Origin: an uncultured Eubacteriales bacterium
GTDB lineage: Bacteria; Bacillota_A; Clostridia; Christensenellales; Aristaeellaceae
NCBI GenBank assembly: GCA_900313545.1
Contig: OMRS01000284.1
Location: 1-26,720 of the forward strand
Direction of reading: 5' to 3'
Length of the DNA: 26,720 nucleotides
The notes beneath the pieces were generated by a model. That model had not been told where the DNA came from and searched no databases. It was given only the letters and a program-made list of their open reading frames with translations. How positions within the stretch are numbered: position 1 is the first letter of the stretch; every line of letters starts with the position of its first letter. Positions 22,401-26,720 of the stretch are shown piece by piece. The translations under genes and the position numbers were made by a program.

Positions 22401-24305
22401 ATGAAGATATTAGGATTTGATCTGGGCGACGGCGAAAGCGCCGTGGCGGTGCTGGATACCGAATCCACCGTGGAACCCCGGATTGTTCCGGTCCAGGACC
22501 GCAGCAGCACCCTGTCCGCTGTGGGAATCCGGGAGGGGAAGGTGGTCATCGGCGAGGAGGCCACGGTGCTGCTGGGGGCCAGTCACACCCAGGTCCGCTT
22601 CAAGTCCCGCTACCTGACGGATCCGGAAGCCCAGGGGGACATCCGGCTGTTTGCCCAGGGAATGATGCAGGAGCTGACCCGGCAGGATCCCGGGATCATG
22701 ACCCGGGTGCAGGGAACCGTGGTGGGTTGTCCTGCAGGCTGGGGGGAGAAGCGCAGGGAAGCGTACGCGGCCCTGATCGAAAGCGCCGGATTCCCCAATG
22801 TCAGCGTGGTCCCGGAATCCAGGGCTGCCTTCCTGTATGCCCGGCATGCCCGGGGGCTGCAGGTGGATCCTGTGCTGATGCAGAAAAGCGCCATGGTGAT
22901 CGATATCGGGTCCTCCACCACGGACTTTGCCTATATCGTGGACGGGCACCAGCAGGACCTTTCGCTGTTCGGGGATGTGAGTCTGGGCGGCGGCGTGCTG
23001 GATGAACTGATCCTGGAGGAATGCGTGTCTGCCTCCCCCGAAAGGAAGGCCATCGAGAGCACGTTTCGGGAAAGCCAGGAATGGAGGAGCTACTGCGAGG
23101 TGGAGGCCAGGCGGCTCAAGGAACGGTATTTCCTGAGTGAGGAAAACTGGGAGGAGCAGCCCCTGACCAAGAGGCTGACCCTGTGCTATGACCAGACGGC
23201 GCACCTGACCCTGAGCCTGACCCGGGCGCGGATGGACAAGCTCATCCGCAGACCGGTGCGCGTGCTTGGAGGGAGAAGCTTCCTGGATACGCTCAGGGAG
23301 ACGCTCCAGACGGCCGTGCGCTCCAGCAGCGACCTGCCGCCTCAGGTGGTCATTCTCACCGGAGGGGCCAGCCGGATGAGCTTTTTCAGGGACTGCTGCA
23401 GGGAGGCCTTTTCCGGGAGCGTGCTGGTGTTCTGCCCTGAACCCGAATGCTCCATCGCCCGGGGCCTGGCCTACTGCGGCCGCGTGGATGAGAACCTGCG
23501 GGTGTTCAGGCAGGAAGTGGCCTCCATTGCCCGGGGCGAGATGCTCGGGCAGGCGGTGGGTGCCAGCATTCATGAACTGTACGAGCCCATTGCGCAGGTC
23601 CTGGTGGATACGGCCCAGGAGACCGCGATGCGGGATGTGGGCATCTGGCGCCAGGGCGGCTTTGAGACCATCGAGAAGATGGACGAGGCGCTGGCTGGCG
23701 ATATCCGGAAGGCGTTTTCCGAGGAAAAGGTCAGAAAACGCCTTGAAACCCGGGTGGCCAGCTGGCTGGAGAAGCTGATGGGCACGCTGGATGCCCGGCT
23801 GATGGATCTGTGCGAGCGGTGCGGCGTGCCGCCGGAGAGGCTGAGCCTCAGCCGGACGCAGGTGGATACGGGGCTGGAGCATGTGGGCCTGTCCGTGCAG
23901 GATGCCCTGGGGATGGAAATCCTCACCCCCGTGATGAGCATCGTGCTGGGTGTCGTCGGCGCCGCAATCTGCGGCGGCGGCGGCATCGCCCTGGTGGGGG
24001 CGGGCCCGGTGGGCGTGCTGACCGGCGCCGTGATGGGCGTTCTCATCGCGATTCTGGGGTCCCTTGGACTGCAGAAGGCCCTTGGAAAGGTGCGCATCCC
24101 GGTGCTGCTGCGCCAGCTGGTCCGTGACAGCGCGGTAAAGAAGGGCCTGGAGCGTCAGCGCAAGAGCATGGAAAAGGAGCTGATTTCGGCGCTGGCGGAT
24201 CCGCGGAACGGGTTCTCCGCCCGGCTGTGCCAGAGCCTGTCGCAGACCCTGGGCGTCCAGCTTGAACGGATGGCCAGGGAGGCGGAAATGTCCATTGAGG
24301 CGTAG
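22401..24305 (+). CDS. Hsp70/actin-fold ATPase with a C-terminal membrane segment
   Basis: The product is 634 residues. The N-terminal 380 or so follow the Hsp70 ATPase layout: phosphate-1 loop GFDLGDGESAVAV (5-17), VVGCPAGWGEKRREA, phosphate-2 loop DIGSSTTDFAYI (168-179), GDVSLGGGVLDELI, and the adenosine motif LTGGASRM (319-326). The loops differ from DnaK, which has DLGTTNS and DLGGGTFD. The usual beta-sheet peptide-binding domain is not recognisable. Instead a helical region leads to a long glycine-rich hydrophobic stretch at about 511-556, able to form one helical hairpin, and then a basic C-terminal tail (VRDSAVKKGLERQRKSMEKE). It is thus a probable membrane-anchored Hsp70-like protein. 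AGGAGGAGAAAAG precedes the ATG. It is coupled to the two-helix membrane protein upstream. Its client or role is unknown. Confidence 0.85.
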   Translation: MKILGFDLGDGESAVAVLDTESTVEPRIVPVQDRSSTLSAVGIREGKVVIGEEATVLLGASHTQVRFKSRYLTDPEAQGDIRLFAQGMMQELTRQDPGIMTRVQGTVVGCPAGWGEKRREAYAALIESAGFPNVSVVPESRAAFLYARHARGLQVDPVLMQKSAMVIDIGSSTTDFAYIVDGHQQDLSLFGDVSLGGGVLDELILEECVSASPERKAIESTFRESQEWRSYCEVEARRLKERYFLSEENWEEQPLTKRLTLCYDQTAHLTLSLTRARMDKLIRRPVRVLGGRSFLDTLRETLQTAVRSSSDLPPQVVILTGGASRMSFFRDCCREAFSGSVLVFCPEPECSIARGLAYCGRVDENLRVFRQEVASIARGEMLGQAVGASIHELYEPIAQVLVDTAQETAMRDVGIWRQGGFETIEKMDEALAGDIRKAFSEEKVRKRLETRVASWLEKLMGTLDARLMDLCERCGVPPERLSLSRTQVDTGLEHVGLSVQDALGMEILTPVMSIVLGVVGAAICGGGGIALVGAGPVGVLTGAVMGVLIAILGSLGLQKALGKVRIPVLLRQLVRDSAVKKGLERQRKSMEKELISALADPRNGFSARLCQSLSQTLGVQLERMAREAEMSIEA

Positions 24306-24326
24306 ATTCCGGAAGGAGGAGAGACG

Positions 24327-25439
24327 ATGCTGGTCAAAGACGGATGGCTGTTTATGGACGGCGCGTTCCTGAAGAGGGATGTGCGTGTGCAGGAAGGGCG
24401 CATCTGCGAGATCGGGGAGCTGACCCCCGGGGCGGATGAGGAAGTGGTCAGCTGCGCAGGACGGCATGTGGTCGCGGGCCTGGTGGATATCCATATCCAT
24501 GCCTTCGGGGGTGCGGACTGCATGCGCGGAGAGCAGGATGTGCGGCGCATGAGCCGGGGACTGCTGGAGACCGGGGTGGCGGCATTTGTCCCCACCACCA
24601 TGAGCGCGGATGAGGCGCAGACCCGGGAGGCGCTGCAGGGAATCCAGCGGGTCATGGACCGGCAGGAACCCAACGGTGCCCGGGTGCTGGGCGCCCACAT
24701 GGAAGCCCCCTTCCTGGCACCGGCCTTCAAGGGCGCCCAGAGGGGGGAATGCCTCATGGCGCCCTCCATGGAAGCCTTTGAGCGCATGACGGCGGGAACC
24801 CGCTGCGTGCGCATGATGACCCTGGCCCCGGAACTGGACGGCGCCTGTGAGGTGATTTCACGGTTGGCCGCCCGGGGCGTTGTGACCTGTGCGGCCCATA
24901 CCGGCGCGACGGCGGAGCAGGTCCACATGGCCGCCGATGCGGGACTGACCCAGATCACCCACCTGTTCAATGCGCAGACCCCGCTGCACCACCGCAAACC
25001 CGGTGTTCCCGGGGCAGGGCTGGCGGATCCCCGGATCTCGGTGCAGATCATTGCGGACGGCATTCACCTCCATCCGGACATCCTGCGCATTGCCGCCCTG
25101 TGCAAGGGCGCGGCAGGAACCCTTCTGATCTCGGATTCCATGGAGGCCGCCGGGCTGCCGGACGGCAGCTATGAGCTGGGCGGGCAGAAGGTGACGGTGA
25201 AGGAGGGGTGCGCCCGGCTTGAAAACGGGGTGCTGGCCGGGTCCACGCTGCTGCTGCACCAGGCGGTGACCAACATGATCCGCCTGGCGGGCATCTCCCC
25301 GGAGGTGGTGATCCCCATGGCCACCAGCTCGCCGGCGGACTCCATCGGCTGCAGGGAGGCGGGCAGGATCCGCCCCGGGGCCGACGGGGTGCTGGCTGTC
25401 TTTGACAGCGACTGGAAATTTGTCAGGGCAATCGTATAG
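24327..25439 (+). CDS. nagA: N-acetylglucosamine-6-phosphate deacetylase
   Basis: The product is 370 residues. It removes acetate from GlcNAc-6-phosphate, feeding amino sugars from cell-wall turnover or diet into glycolysis. The amidohydrolase landmarks are in order: GLVDIHIHAFGG (metal HxH), GAHMEAPFLAPAFKGAQ with the metal glutamate, CAAHTGAT, THLFNAQTPLHHRKPGVPGAGL, DGIHLHP, and DSMEAAG with the catalytic aspartate. The E-A-P where most relatives have E-G-P is a small change. GGAAGGAGGAGAG precedes the ATG, 21 bases after the Hsp70-like gene. No nagB, nagE or nag regulator is nearby, so it may be in this operon by position only. Confidence 0.94.
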   Translation: MLVKDGWLFMDGAFLKRDVRVQEGRICEIGELTPGADEEVVSCAGRHVVAGLVDIHIHAFGGADCMRGEQDVRRMSRGLLETGVAAFVPTTMSADEAQTREALQGIQRVMDRQEPNGARVLGAHMEAPFLAPAFKGAQRGECLMAPSMEAFERMTAGTRCVRMMTLAPELDGACEVISRLAARGVVTCAAHTGATAEQVHMAADAGLTQITHLFNAQTPLHHRKPGVPGAGLADPRISVQIIADGIHLHPDILRIAALCKGAAGTLLISDSMEAAGLPDGSYELGGQKVTVKEGCARLENGVLAGSTLLLHQAVTNMIRLAGISPEVVIPMATSSPADSIGCREAGRIRPGADGVLAVFDSDWKFVRAIV

Positions 25440-25447
25440 GAGGCTGT

Positions 25448-25669
25448 ATGGAACACGAAAAGATCGAGCGGATCAATGAACTGGCCAGAAAGAAAAAGAC
25501 GGTGGGACTGACCGAGGCGGAGAAGGCCGAACAGGCTGAACTGCGGGCGCAGTACATCGCGGAATTCAGGGCCAATGTGGAGGATACCCTGCAGCGGGTC
25601 CGGGTGGAGCAGGCGGACGGCACCTACAAGCCGCTGGTGCGCATCAGGCCCGAAACTTTGCCGCAGTAA
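25448..25669 (+). CDS. UPF0291 (DUF896) small protein, YnzC-like
   Basis: The product is 73 residues, matching the family length. It begins EHEKIERINELARKKKTVGLTEAEKAEQAELRAQYIAEFRANV, the two-helix hairpin of DUF896 proteins, with the conserved I-x-R-I-N-E-L-A-x-K-x-K and L-T-x-x-E blocks. The C-terminal third is flexible. The structure of the Bacillus subtilis relative YnzC is known, but its function is not; in that species it is encoded with SOS genes. AGGAGG lies five bases upstream. It starts eight bases after nagA and ends the operon, with a strong terminator directly behind it. Confidence 0.92.
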   Translation: MEHEKIERINELARKKKTVGLTEAEKAEQAELRAQYIAEFRANVEDTLQRVRVEQADGTYKPLVRIRPETLPQ

Positions 25670-25670
25670 G

Positions 25671-25714
25671 AAAGAAAGCCGCCCTGCACAAAAACGTGCA
25701 GGGCGGCTTTCTTT
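25671..25714. terminator. Bidirectional terminator between the ftsH-nagA unit and the MBOAT gene
   Basis: A 19-bp stem (25671-25689 with 25696-25714) has a 6-nt loop and A-rich and T-rich ends on both strands. It lies between convergent genes. Confidence 0.93.
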
Positions 25715-25743
25715 ACCCTTTGGGGGAACGGCGCCCCTGCGGG

Positions 25744-26720
25744 TCAGAATTTGTAGTAGATGAAGGCGGCTTCATTGAAGCCGGACCCCCAGATGCCAAA
25801 GATCACGATGCACAGGATGCCCAGCAGGAAAACCAGCCACCGCAGGGGGAGGGGCAGGGAGACAAGACGTCCCCGGACATCCACGCCCCGCTCACTCAGG
25901 AGGGAAATGGCAAAGACCAGCAGGGTGCCAATGGCCAGGACCGTCAGGTCGTGGACAGGCAGGGAGCAGCGCTCCAGCAGCGATGCGGTCATCTCTCCCG
26001 GACGCCAGTCCGTCAGGGCGCTGCGGATCATGGAAAAGGCGGCGGCCCCGCTTGCGGCGCGGTCGAAGAACCAGCCGATATTGACGATCAGGAAGGTGCG
26101 GAGCACCCGGGCCACGTGAAGAATCCTCCCGGGAGAGGCCGGGGCCAGGCGCTTGGTGAGCGGTTCGCAGATGGCGGCAATGGCCAGAAGGACACCGTTG
26201 TACAGGCCCCAGAGCAGGTAGTTGGGCGTGGCCCCGTGCCACAGGCCCACCAGCAGGAAGACAAGGATGTTGCCAAGGGCGGCGGGAAGGGTTCTGGACA
26301 GGGAGGGGAAGCGGCCCTTGAGAGATTTGGAGAGGGAGGACATGGGCCGGGAGAGGACAAAGGGATAAAACACGTAGTCCCGCATCCAGGCGCCCAGGGT
26401 GATGTGCCAGCGGCGCCAGAAGTCCGCCAGGGAGACGGCAAAATAGGGGCGGCGGAAATTGGCGGTGAGATGGACGCCCATCAGCTCGGCAATGCCGGTG
26501 ACCAGGTCGATGCCGCCGGAAAAGTCGCAGTACTGCTGCAGGGAGTACAGCAGCACGCCCAGAATCGTCATCTGGGCCCCGTAGGTCCCGGAGGGCGCAT
26601 CGAAAATGGCGGCCACGGCGGGAAGCGCACGGTCCGCCAGCACCAGTTTTTTCATGAGCCCCCAAAGGATCAGCAGCAGTCCCCGGAGCATCCCGGAAAA
26701 GTCCACGTCCCCGGGGGACT
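25744..26720 (-). CDS. MBOAT family O-acyltransferase (partial, N-terminus off the right edge)
   Basis: About 325 residues are visible and the frame is open to the window edge; a GTG at 26706 is probably internal. The sequence is strongly hydrophobic, with about eight membrane helices. It carries the family landmarks QQYCDFSGGIDLVTGIAELMG, RPYFAVSLADFWRRWHITLGAWMRDYVFYP, and VGLWHGATPNYLLWGLYNG with the catalytic histidine. The ending SGFNEAAFIYYKF, with 'FIYYxF', is typical of AlgI/DltB-like proteins. Members move acyl groups across the membrane onto polysaccharides or teichoic acids. Acetylation of a surface glycan is the likeliest job, working with an AlgJ/DltD-like partner that would lie outside the window. 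The substrate cannot be inferred. Confidence 0.92.
   Translation of the reverse strand, partial: SPGDVDFSGMLRGLLLILWGLMKKLVLADRALPAVAAIFDAPSGTYGAQMTILGVLLYSLQQYCDFSGGIDLVTGIAELMGVHLTANFRRPYFAVSLADFWRRWHITLGAWMRDYVFYPFVLSRPMSSLSKSLKGRFPSLSRTLPAALGNILVFLLVGLWHGATPNYLLWGLYNGVLLAIAAICEPLTKRLAPASPGRILHVARVLRTFLIVNIGWFFDRAASGAAAFSMIRSALTDWRPGEMTASLLERCSLPVHDLTVLAIGTLLVFAISLLSERGVDVRGRLVSLPLPLRWLVFLLGILCIVIFGIWGSGFNEAAFIYYKF

Noticed and set aside
22410..24698. Long minus-strand frame opposite the Hsp70-like and nagA genes
   Set aside because: Its composition is typical of an antisense shadow; the plus-strand proteins have recognisable motifs and ribosome sites.
1..26720. tRNA or rRNA genes and insertion sequences
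   Set aside because: I looked for cloverleaf ends, rRNA-like blocks and transposase motifs on both strands and saw none.

Overview
The window looks like chromosome of a GC-rich member of the Bacillota, most likely a gut or rumen clostridium. The signs are a tRNA-responsive T-box leader before leuS, a CIRCE (HrcA) operator before small heat-shock genes, the cmk-plsC-ispH-rpsA cluster typical of Clostridia, a UPF0291/YnzC-type small protein, DUF6273 secreted proteins with BspA-like repeats, and strong AGGAGG ribosome sites with sigma-A promoters. The assignment rests on gene content only. No rRNA, tRNA, CRISPR array, insertion sequence or phage gene was seen.

Layout. 1-1400 (minus): the dctP-dctQ end of a TRAP transporter operon with a near-consensus promoter and an upstream GntR-like palindrome. 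1640-2996 (plus): a YcxB-like membrane protein and a small secreted protein. 3023-5812 (plus): promoter, leucine T-box, leuS, terminator. 6038-7083 (plus): a frameshifted DUF6273/BspA-repeat surface-protein gene. 7241-9690 (minus): citXG and citC, the cofactor and activation enzymes of citrate lyase, without the lyase subunits. 9876-11325 (minus): three tandem hsp20 genes under a CIRCE-overlapped promoter. 11544-13244 (plus): a phosphoglucomutase. 13351-14528 (minus): endonuclease III and a single-pass membrane protein of unknown function. 14582-15379 (minus): an intact secreted DUF6273 protein. 15881-19453 (plus): cmk, plsC, ispH and rpsA. 19528-25714 (plus): ftsH, a two-helix membrane protein, an Hsp70-like ATPase with a C-terminal membrane segment, nagA and a UPF0291 protein. 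25744-26720 (minus): an MBOAT O-acyltransferase that runs off the right edge.

How the parts fit. Much of the window is housekeeping: translation (leuS, rpsA), nucleotide, lipid and isoprenoid precursors (cmk, plsC, ispH), base-excision repair (nth) and hexose phosphate metabolism (pgm, nagA). Protein quality control appears twice: the HrcA-type hsp20 operon, and the ftsH unit followed by the unusual membrane Hsp70-like ATPase and its partner. That last pair is the best candidate for an undescribed system. Its link to FtsH is inferred only from gene order and from both products being membrane proteins.
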